Shown here in pieces: positions 6,648 through 12,573 of a DNA stretch of 19,128 nucleotides. The DNA is taken from the NCBI GenBank assembly GCA_035286785.1, contig DATECS010000373.1:1-19128 (forward strand), written 5' to 3'. The notes beneath the pieces are model-generated. The model did not search any database, was not told where the DNA came from, and was given only the letters and a program-made list of their open reading frames with translations. A program made the translations under genes and the position numbers. The DNA comes from UBA11386 sp035286785 (GTDB taxonomy: Bacteria; Planctomycetota; Planctomycetia; Pirellulales; Thermoguttaceae). Position 1 is the stretch's first letter. Each line of letters starts with the position of its first letter.

Positions 6648-6669
6648 GGTGCGTCCAGACGCACCCTAC
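6648..6669 (-). repeat. Single REP-like unit forming a stop codon
   Basis: GGTGCGTC-CA-GACGCACC is followed by CTAC, which is the GTAGG foot on the minus strand. The CTA at 6666-6668 is the TAG stop codon of the small membrane-protein gene. The same family is at 4795-4816 and 10843-10947. Confidence 0.75.
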
Positions 6670-6947
6670 GATTCTTGCGCGACTTGTTTGGTCGGTGTGA
6701 CGAGCCAAGTGAGGAGTGTTATGAGCGTGAACAAGAAAGCGATGACGGAGATGGTTGTAATGAACGCGGTAATCGTGAACGCGCAATCGAGCCAGGTTAT
6801 GGCGCCATCGACATTTTGAGGATCATTGGGATTGAGGCTCCTGGTGGCCATCAGGACCATGATGAAGTTCGCAACAAAGCCGACAAGCTCACTCGCCAGA
6901 ATCACGGCCACGCCGATGAGGAGTCGCATCTTCGTATTGCGAGACAT
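6666..6947 (-). CDS. Small two-helix membrane protein
   Basis: I do not recognise this 93-residue protein. It has a hydrophobic segment at about residues 9-34, a short polar loop (SLNPNDPQNVDG) and a second long hydrophobic stretch at about 54-84, ending in a short polar tail. The ATG at 6947 is preceded by AAAGGA at about nine bases; upstream ATGs at 6968 and 6983 are possible but have weaker sites. Its start lies inside the end of the apbE gene, overlapping by 59 bp on the same strand, which suggests coupled expression. Its TAG stop comes from a REP-like repeat, so its true C-terminus may once have been different. It does not show the flavinylation motif of an ApbE substrate. Confidence 0.6.
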   Translation of the reverse strand: MSRNTKMRLLIGVAVILASELVGFVANFIMVLMATRSLNPNDPQNVDGAITWLDCAFTITAFITTISVIAFLFTLITLLTWLVTPTKQVAQES

Positions 6948-8151
6948 GAAGAAGTTTCCTTTCTCCATTGGGCTGTATAACAATCGGTTCCACCGGCAGC
7001 GGGCGGTCGAGGTGGTCGAGAATGCCCGGGGTGCAGTAGACTTTATAGTCCTTTGCCGCGCCGACGATCAAGATCGCTTCGACGTCGTCGGGCAGGCGTT
7101 CGATGCCCTTCGGGCCAAGCACGCTCAGCGCCGTGGACCAGATGTCGGCGATCACGGCGGTCGGCGCGACGATCGTCACCGAGGGAACGAGACGGGCGGG
7201 GCGGCCGGCGCGCGGGTCGATAATGTGGCTGTAGCGGCGGCCTTGGATCAGACCGAATTTGGCATAGTCGCCGCTCGTGCAAACGGCGACGTCGGTCAAC
7301 CGGAGCGTCGTAAGCCGTTCCGGTCCGAAGGGATCCTGCACGTCGACCTGCCAGAAACGGCCCTTCGGCGGTCGTCCAAAGCAGGCCATGTCGCCGCCGA
7401 CGTCGATCATGCCGCCCTCGGGATGAGCCGCGCGGATCGCGGTCATCGCGCGGTCGACGGCATAGCCCGTGGCGATGCCGTCGAGATCGACCGACGCCGT
7501 GGCCGTCGCCTTCTCGGCCGACGAGGCCGACAGGCGAAAATCGTCCCAGCGCGATCGCCGCCGGGCCGCGCGAATCTCGTCGTCGGTGGGCAGGCGGTTT
7601 CGTTTGGCGGCCTCGCGCCACAATTCGACGAGCGGCCGACAGGTCGCGTCGAACGCGCCGCCGGTGTCGCGGGCCGCGTCCCGGGCCAGTCGCAGCACTT
7701 CGAGCACGTCGTCGGACAGCGGCATGGAAACGCCCGCGCCCGCCTGGTTCAACCGCGAGACTTGCGTCGAGTCAATCCATCGACTCATGCGCGACTCGCT
7801 CTGGCGCAGGATGGTTTCCGCCTCGCGCAACGCGGCCACGCCCCGCTCGGACTCAGCGGGCGGAACCACGGCCGCCAACGTGCAGTTCGTGCCCATCATG
7901 CCTTCCGGGCGGCGCACGACGGCCACGAGCCGGGCCGAGGGCTGAACGGTGATCCGCCAGACGCCGATCCCCACGACGGCCAGCAGCAACAAGAAAAGGG
8001 CCGTGTTCACGTAGCGGCTTCGAGAAGGCGTTTTGCATGGCAGCGGCGCGTGGCCGCCGGGATGCGGCATGCGCTTCATTCGTGGCACGCAGGCGCGCGG
8101 GCCGCAGGACGAGGCTGGTGGGTCCGCGATCGCTGGTCTTTCGTCGTTCAT
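6889..8151 (-). CDS. apbE: ApbE-family FAD:protein FMN transferase, membrane anchored
   Basis: ApbE enzymes move FMN from FAD onto a Thr or Ser of extracytoplasmic redox proteins such as Nqr/Rnf subunits and other flavinylated carriers. In this 420-residue product a single hydrophobic segment (about 49-68) anchors the protein. The family landmarks follow in order: GTNCT (87-91), DLDGIATGYAVD (222-233), GGDMACFG (252-259), SGDYAKFG (293-300), RYSHIIDPRAG (306-316) and APTAVIADIWSTA (329-341), with Asp336 and Thr340 in the expected metal-site region. There is no lipobox, so anchoring is by a helix rather than lipid. The start at 8151 is the longest option and has no strong ribosome site; 8079 (MKRMPHPGG) is an alternative. 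No flavinylated partner gene is nearby. The C-terminal tail overlaps the next gene. Confidence 0.9.
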   Translation of the reverse strand: MNDERPAIADPPASSCGPRACVPRMKRMPHPGGHAPLPCKTPSRSRYVNTALFLLLLAVVGIGVWRITVQPSARLVAVVRRPEGMMGTNCTLAAVVPPAESERGVAALREAETILRQSESRMSRWIDSTQVSRLNQAGAGVSMPLSDDVLEVLRLARDAARDTGGAFDATCRPLVELWREAAKRNRLPTDDEIRAARRRSRWDDFRLSASSAEKATATASVDLDGIATGYAVDRAMTAIRAAHPEGGMIDVGGDMACFGRPPKGRFWQVDVQDPFGPERLTTLRLTDVAVCTSGDYAKFGLIQGRRYSHIIDPRAGRPARLVPSVTIVAPTAVIADIWSTALSVLGPKGIERLPDDVEAILIVGAAKDYKVYCTPGILDHLDRPLPVEPIVIQPNGERKLLHVSQYEDATPHRRGRDSGE

Positions 8152-8347
8152 AACGTACTGTGTGAATCAGCCTCGCCGTGCCGAGCTCGTTCATCGGAAT
8201 GGCCGCGACCTGGCCCTACCCTACTTTTAGATGGAGATATTTTTCCTGTGCCCTACAGGCCGCGCAAGCCGAATAATCGGGAAGACCAGTATAACCGTGC
8301 GCCCACGCGGTGTCGGCGTCGGCAGGGGGGAAATAGACGGGGGGAAC

Positions 8348-9340
8348 ATGAGATTTCTGCTTTTACCAACAGGGGGGTGCCCTGCGCGTCCCGGGGGTTC
8401 ATGTCGAGAACGAAATTTTTTTCCGACCTCGTGGCGTGCGCTTCTTTGGGCATGCATGGCGGCGGTTGGTTGGGCATTGGCCGGTCCGATTTTCGTGAAC
8501 GCATGGGACGGTTCGTCGGCGGCCGGCGCGTCGCCTTCGGGCGTGGAACGACCGCGGTTCGATCCGAATCGGGCCGACACGAGCCAGGCGGCGCGGCATT
8601 CGGCCGTGGCGTCGATTCCGTTTGACAAGCTCGACGCGGCGGCGCGGCGCAAAGCGTCGTCGGTTCTGTCGCGGCCGACGCTGTTTCGACGCATGCCGCT
8701 GCACGTCGCGCAGTGCGACCCAGACCTGTACCGATTTCTGGCACGTCATCCCGACGTGCTGGTAAGCATCTGGGAAGAGCTAGGCATCAGCGATTTCCGG
8801 ATGACGGAGAACGAGTCGGGCACGTTTCGGGCAGTCGAAGGAAATTCGACCCTCGGCACGGCCGAGTTTCTCTATCAGGACAAGGACACCTACGTCGTCT
8901 ATTGCGAAGGCGAGTATCGCGGGCCGCTGCTGGCCAAGCCGGTCCGCGGCCGGGCGATCTTGATCCTCAAGACGGGCCACGTGCAAGAGGCCGACGGGCG
9001 ATACTATATCACGAGTCGTCTGGACACGTTCACCTATATCGAAGACGCGACGATCGATTTTTTGACCCGCACGTTCCAGCCGCTGGTCGGCAAGGTGGTG
9101 GACAATAATTTTCTTCAGACGTCGGCCTTCGTGGGCAGTCTTTCGCGCACGGCCGAAGTCAATCCGCGGGGCGTTCAGCGTCTGGCCACGCGGTTGAATC
9201 GCGTCCGGCCCGAGGTCCGCCGGGAATTCGCGGCGGTGGCGCGGCAAGTCGAACAACGGGCCACGCGACAGGTTTCGCTCGAAACGCCCATGCCCGTCGG
9301 CACGCCGACGACGGCGAGAGCGGACGCGGGGCGGTATTAA
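8348..9340 (+). CDS. Secreted protein of unknown function
   Basis: I do not recognise the family. The 330-residue product has a long N-region followed by a hydrophobic core (ALLWACMAAVGWALAG, about residues 31-46) and small residues near ASN-free VNA/WDG, so it is probably exported. A low-complexity linker follows to about residue 100. The middle (about 140-270) is a compact domain with many alternating hydrophobic residues, FRAVEGNSTLGTAEFLYQ and DTYVVYCEGEYRGPLL being typical beta-strand text. The C-terminus is basic and helical, then low-complexity. I chose the ATG at 8348, but its GGGGG sits only about three bases upstream; the frame is open from 8231. The gene is divergent from apbE and stands alone. 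Confidence 0.7.
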   Translation: MRFLLLPTGGCPARPGGSCRERNFFPTSWRALLWACMAAVGWALAGPIFVNAWDGSSAAGASPSGVERPRFDPNRADTSQAARHSAVASIPFDKLDAAARRKASSVLSRPTLFRRMPLHVAQCDPDLYRFLARHPDVLVSIWEELGISDFRMTENESGTFRAVEGNSTLGTAEFLYQDKDTYVVYCEGEYRGPLLAKPVRGRAILILKTGHVQEADGRYYITSRLDTFTYIEDATIDFLTRTFQPLVGKVVDNNFLQTSAFVGSLSRTAEVNPRGVQRLATRLNRVRPEVRREFAAVARQVEQRATRQVSLETPMPVGTPTTARADAGRY

Positions 9341-9471
9341 AGACGCGTTGCGACGTCCATCGCGATTGACGGATCAGGTCGTCTCTTGGCATCCCCCACT
9401 TGTAAGGTAGCATGTGCGCATCTATATTGACGCATAGCTTGACCGTGTGTGGATTTGCTCGTGAATCTGGT

Positions 9472-9483
9472 TGGGAATTCCCA
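9472..9483. promoter_or_regulatory. Perfect 12-bp palindrome upstream of DUF4160 gene
   Basis: TGGGAATTCCCA lies 64 bases before the DUF4160 start codon, in an otherwise non-repetitive 207-bp intergenic space. Toxin-antitoxin operons are often autoregulated through such palindromes, so it is a candidate operator. Chance is not excluded for a single 12-bp palindrome. Confidence 0.3.
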
Positions 9484-9547
9484 CTTTTCGTCGTGACTTT
9501 GAGTCTGGCGAGTGAAACAATAGGGATGGACACGGGGAGGCAAGCGA

Positions 9548-9805
9548 ATGCCGACGATCCTCATGATGCTCGGCTGGCGTTTCTTCTTCTACGCCAATGA
9601 ACTAAATGAGCCGATTCACATTCATTGCCGCAAGGGAGACGCGGAAGCAAAATACTGGCTGGACGTCGAAGGTTTTCAGGCGATCGAGGCCCATGTCTAC
9701 AATATGAGTCCGGCGGACAAGCGAACAGTGCGGCGGATCATCTTTGAACACTTCGACTACATCGTCACGGAGTGGAACCGATTCGAGGAGAGACGACATG
9801 GATAA
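9548..9805 (+). CDS. DUF4160 family protein, putative toxin-antitoxin partner
   Basis: The 85-residue protein matches the DUF4160 pattern: MPTILMMLGWRFFFYANE at the start, then EPIHIHCRKGDAEAKYWL (residues 21-38), with the conserved HIH and KGD-AKYWL core. DUF4160 genes commonly sit beside DUF2442 genes, and the pair is often regarded as toxin-antitoxin-like; the biochemical activity is not established to my knowledge. GGGGAGG lies seven bases before the ATG at 9548. The stop overlaps the start of the DUF2442 gene by eight bases, so the two are translationally coupled. Confidence 0.85.
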   Translation: MPTILMMLGWRFFFYANELNEPIHIHCRKGDAEAKYWLDVEGFQAIEAHVYNMSPADKRTVRRIIFEHFDYIVTEWNRFEERRHG

Positions 9806-10055
9806 ATCGCACGACGTTCAAAAGATCGAATTGGACGGTTCGATCATGGTGCTCCACGTCGACGGGAAGCGATACGAAATCGACCTCAGCCGATGCTCCG
9901 AGCGACTCGCGGCAGCAACCCAATTGCAGAGGGCTAACTTCGAGGTGTCGTCGACGGGATATGGAATTCATTGGCCGGAGATCGACGAGGATCTTTCGAT
10001 AGACGGGCTGATTGGGGCGAAGCATGAAACGCCGGCGACACGGATGGCTACGTAA
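9798..10055 (+). CDS. DUF2442 family protein, putative toxin-antitoxin partner
   Basis: The 85-residue protein carries a DUF2442 domain: a small beta-rich start (IMVLHVDGKRYEIDLSRC, residues 15-32) and the signature GYGIHWPEIDEDLSIDGLIG (about 54-73). It is coupled to the DUF4160 gene by an ATG at 9798, eight bases before that gene's end, with GGAG about eight bases upstream inside the first gene. A longer open frame from 9744 overlaps the DUF4160 gene deeply and is not supported. Which protein of the pair would be toxic cannot be told from sequence. A terminator-like hairpin follows at 10073. Confidence 0.85.
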   Translation: MDKSHDVQKIELDGSIMVLHVDGKRYEIDLSRCSERLAAATQLQRANFEVSSTGYGIHWPEIDEDLSIDGLIGAKHETPATRMAT

Positions 10056-10072
10056 AATCGCACGCCATCCCT

Positions 10073-10104
10073 GATGCCGTGATAGCGTCCTATTTCACGG
10101 CATC
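10073..10104 (+). terminator. Terminator-like hairpin between convergent toxin-antitoxin pairs
   Basis: GATGCCGTGA (10073-10082) and TCACGGCATC (10095-10104) form a perfect 10-bp stem with a 12-base loop, followed on the plus strand by GTTCCTCTTTT. It begins 17 bases after the DUF2442 stop and ends 24 bases before the vapC stop. The T-rich tail is only on the plus side, so it fits termination of the DUF4160-DUF2442 transcript best. Confidence 0.6.
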
Positions 10105-10128
10105 GTTCCTCTTTTCGAGGTGGCTATT

Positions 10129-10530
10129 TCAGAACAGCGTCTCAAACCCCGCTTCCTGGAAGTGGCGGTCGTTGGTGAACGCCCGAGTAATGCCAAGACG
10201 CCGCATCACGGCGAACGACACACAATCGACAACGCCGGGCTGGCTGGAGTCGCCTTGGCGATAGACCGTCCACGCTTGGCGCCAGTCGTCGTCCGTTGGA
10301 AACACCAACATCTGACTCGATTCCAGCCGCTCTCGAAGCCGTTCGACCGACTGACGATAGGGACGCCGAGCGGCCGCATTCGCGCATTCCAGTAGCACGA
10401 ACGAAGTAGTCGTCAACGCGGCTCTTGTTTGGCCAATGGTGGCAAAGGCGACTTCGGCCGCTGAATGCCACTGGTCGCCGGCATTCCACAGGGCCAACAG
10501 GCCGACCGTGTCAAGAAAAACAACGTTCAT
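10129..10530 (-). CDS. vapC: PIN-domain toxin, VapC family ribonuclease
   Basis: VapC toxins are PIN-fold, metal-dependent endoribonucleases, often of tRNA or rRNA, held inactive by a cognate antitoxin. The 133-residue product has the four expected acidic positions: Asp7 in VVFLDTVG, Glu48 in VLLECAN, Asp102 in GVVDCVSF and Asp121 in FTNDRHF. The set is complete, so it should be active. Its ATG overlaps the TGA of the upstream antitoxin gene (ATGA at 10527-10530), a typical toxin-antitoxin arrangement. The target RNA cannot be read from sequence. Confidence 0.92.
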   Translation of the reverse strand: MNVVFLDTVGLLALWNAGDQWHSAAEVAFATIGQTRAALTTTSFVLLECANAAARRPYRQSVERLRERLESSQMLVFPTDDDWRQAWTVYRQGDSSQPGVVDCVSFAVMRRLGITRAFTNDRHFQEAGFETLF

Positions 10531-10739
10531 GGTTGATGTTCGTTGTGTCGTGCGGCGACGTCGGGCTCATCGGAGGCGTAGCGCTCCGCCAGGACCGCGT
10601 AGATCTCGTCGAGGCCACGTGGCGAAGCATCCGAGCGCACCAGCCGCGGCTCAAACTCGACCTCGCACGAGTCCGGCAGATCGACACGTCCGACAGGACG
10701 GAATACGCCGTTTTCGTAGATCGCGTGAATAGGATTCAT
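10527..10739 (-). CDS. AF2212-like (DUF104) antitoxin
   Basis: The 70-residue protein begins MNPIHAIYENGVFRPVGRVD and continues LPDSCEVEFEP, the pattern of the AF2212/DUF104 antitoxin family that pairs with PIN toxins; the C-terminal half (about 36-70) is helical and charged and is the likely toxin-binding part. I chose the ATG at 10739: AGGA lies about ten bases upstream, and the frame open to 10865 runs into a repeat. A good promoter-like pair is located 29-57 bases upstream. The protein is coupled to vapC by a four-base overlap. Confidence 0.88.
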   Translation of the reverse strand: MNPIHAIYENGVFRPVGRVDLPDSCEVEFEPRLVRSDASPRGLDEIYAVLAERYASDEPDVAARHNEHQP

Positions 10740-10767
10740 GGCTTTGGTTCCTCGGACTTCCACTATC

Positions 10768-10796
10768 AGTCTATGGCGTCCGCCCGCCAATGTCAA
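10768..10796 (-). promoter_or_regulatory. Sigma-70-like promoter for the antitoxin-vapC operon
   Basis: On the minus strand TTGACA (10796-10791), a perfect -35 consensus, is followed after 17 bases by TAGACT (10773-10768). This would give a leader of about 20-25 nt before the antitoxin ATG at 10739. The mraZ promoter-like pair has the same TAGACT hexamer. Confidence 0.6.
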
Positions 10797-10842
10797 TTCG
10801 CGATTGTCGGCCCGGTGTGGTAACGGACCATGGCGGTATAGG

Positions 10843-10947
10843 GTAGGGTGCGTGCTTGCACGCACCGTGACTCTGGCACGCGCCTCGGGCTCCGGTCCGT
10901 CTCGCCACGGTTCTGGGGGGCAATTGGTGCGTCCGGACGCACCCTAC
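10843..10947. repeat. REP-like pair, GTAGGGTGCGT family
   Basis: The left unit (10843-10866) is GTAGG followed by GTGCGTGC-TT-GCACGCAC. The right unit (10926-10947) is GGTGCGTC-CG-GACGCACC and then CTAC. They point head to head across about 59 bases. The right unit supplies the TAG stop codon (10944-10946, minus strand) of the decarboxylase gene. Confidence 0.75.
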
Positions 10948-12545
10948 AAGAGTTCCTCGATGCTCGTAATAATCTGGTCGATGTCCCCGTAATCGGTCTT
11001 GGGGTTGAAGAAGACGGCCTTCCACGCCGGCAGGTCGAGGCCGCCGGGCCGGTAGCCCATCGAGTTGGTGAAGCTCAGCCGCGCGTCGATCGCCGGATTC
11101 AACGTGGCGTCGCGCTTGGCGAACAGCCGGTGGATTTCCGACGAGTAGTGCTGCCAGGTCGATTCGGAAAGCTGACCCGATTCGAGTTGGGTGAAGATTT
11201 CTTTCGCGTTGCGGCCCTTGGGCAAAACCCACCAAACGACGCTCGGACCGGTCGTGTCGCGGTTGAGCACTTTGCAGTTTTCGAGCTCATCGATCCGCCG
11301 CTTGAGTGTGTGGGCCATTTCCAGGGCGTTGGCCACCAACATCTGGCAGCCGACCAGGCCCAGCCCATTGAGCGACGCCATGACCGAATACGGCCCAATC
11401 GCCGGGCGCGAACATTCGAGCGTGAACAGCGCCGGGTCGCGCCGATAGTCGGCCTCGGAAAAATACGGCACCTGCTCTTTGGGACGAAATAAGTATTCGA
11501 GGTCCGCGCGTCGGTTCACGATGAACGCACTGGCCGGATAGTGACCCCAGCCCATCTTGTGGAAGTCGATCGTGACCGAGTCGGCGTATTTTAGATTCTG
11601 TGTCTGACGCTGGACCTCGGCCACCAGCGGCAGCGTTTCCGCGTTCAATTGGAGCGTGTTGCGTTCAAGATGGTATTCGCTCAGAAAACACAGGGCCCAA
11701 CCCACCGCCGCGTCGACGTGCAACTGGGGAACCGGCTGGCCGTATTGGGCCGCTTTCTGGTCAATAATGTCGCGGATGGCCGCCACGTCGTCGATGCCCG
11801 AGGCGTCGGTGCTGCCGAACGTGGCGATGACAAACGCCACTCGGGTCTGCGAACTATAGAGCTGGTCGAGCTTTTGGGCCAGCAGATCGAGCCGCATCGA
11901 AATAGCCCGGTCCGTGGGAATACAGTGCAAGTTCTGCGTACCGATTCCCAGCCAACCGGCCAGCGTGGCATTGCTGTAGTGGGCCGCCTCGGAGACGATG
12001 CCCGCGAGCGTCTGCCCGCCGACGCCGGAGCGCATCGCGCCGGGCAGCACTTTTTCGACGCCGATCTTGCCGCCGTAGAGGTTCGAAAGGGTTCCGCCCA
12101 TCGTGAACACGCCCCACGGCGAGTCGGTGTGGTAGAACACCAGATTGGCCAGAGCCGTGATGGCCTTCACCTCAAGCTCGTTCGACCGCTGGCTGTAGGT
12201 GTCTACGCACAGATTGGGATTTTTCAGCAGGCAGGCCAGCACGCCGATCAGCGAGGCGTAGTTGGCCGGGCCCTTCACGTTTTCCAAATGGAGCTTCGAG
12301 TACCATCCGTCGGTGCCCCAGAAAAACGGAAATATGGCGTCGCGGGCGTCCTTCAGGTTGCCGGGCAGGGTGTGGATCTCGGGATTGGCTTGGGCCGTCT
12401 CGTAATTGCGCGACATGAGCGTGCCGGGCGGCAACATTTCCTCGGCCGCCATGGCCGAAAGCAATTCGTCGAAAATCTGCGTGATCTGACGTTTGTCGCA
12501 GGTGAAAAACGTCTTCACCAGTTCGTCTAGTTTGGTGCGGTCCAT
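10944..12545 (-). CDS. Group II PLP-dependent amino acid decarboxylase
   Basis: This is a fold-type I, pyridoxal-phosphate decarboxylase of the group II family (glutamate, aromatic amino acid and diaminobutyrate decarboxylases). In the 533-residue product the visible landmarks are FTMGGTLSNL (147-156) for phosphate binding, His189 in SEAAHYS stacking on the cofactor, LHVDAAVGW (275-283) with Asp278 for the pyridine nitrogen, and DFHKMGWG (327-334) with Lys330 as the Schiff-base lysine. All key residues are present, so it should be active. The substrate cannot be told; GGT rather than a glutamate-decarboxylase GSSE-type loop leans towards the diaminobutyrate/aromatic branch. GGAGGAGG sits about ten bases before the ATG. 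It begins 28 bp after the DUF2961 gene on the same strand, so they form an operon. Its TAG stop lies in a REP-like repeat. Confidence 0.88.
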   Translation of the reverse strand: MDRTKLDELVKTFFTCDKRQITQIFDELLSAMAAEEMLPPGTLMSRNYETAQANPEIHTLPGNLKDARDAIFPFFWGTDGWYSKLHLENVKGPANYASLIGVLACLLKNPNLCVDTYSQRSNELEVKAITALANLVFYHTDSPWGVFTMGGTLSNLYGGKIGVEKVLPGAMRSGVGGQTLAGIVSEAAHYSNATLAGWLGIGTQNLHCIPTDRAISMRLDLLAQKLDQLYSSQTRVAFVIATFGSTDASGIDDVAAIRDIIDQKAAQYGQPVPQLHVDAAVGWALCFLSEYHLERNTLQLNAETLPLVAEVQRQTQNLKYADSVTIDFHKMGWGHYPASAFIVNRRADLEYLFRPKEQVPYFSEADYRRDPALFTLECSRPAIGPYSVMASLNGLGLVGCQMLVANALEMAHTLKRRIDELENCKVLNRDTTGPSVVWWVLPKGRNAKEIFTQLESGQLSESTWQHYSSEIHRLFAKRDATLNPAIDARLSFTNSMGYRPGGLDLPAWKAVFFNPKTDYGDIDQIITSIEELL

Positions 12546-12573
12546 TGTGACGGCCTCCTCCCTGAAACATAGC

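Larger units (their letters stand above)
6288..6665. other. Intergenic region: mraZ leader and repeats
   Basis: These 378 bp hold the mraZ promoter and leader (about 6288-6443), an AT-rich weak hairpin near 6451-6475, an inverted repeat at 6559-6622 and a single REP-like unit at 6648-6669. I see no gene in it. Confidence 0.6.

Noticed and set aside
6666..6947. Small membrane protein as the flavinylated ApbE substrate
   Set aside because: It has no D-x-x-[ST]-G-[AS]-T motif; the DGAITW and DCAFTIT segments do not fit.
6826..8625. Plus-strand 599-codon open frame
   Set aside because: It runs antisense to the ApbE gene, whose motifs are clear, and its product is a run of Arg, Gly, Ala and Asp without domains. 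It is a GC-driven shadow frame.
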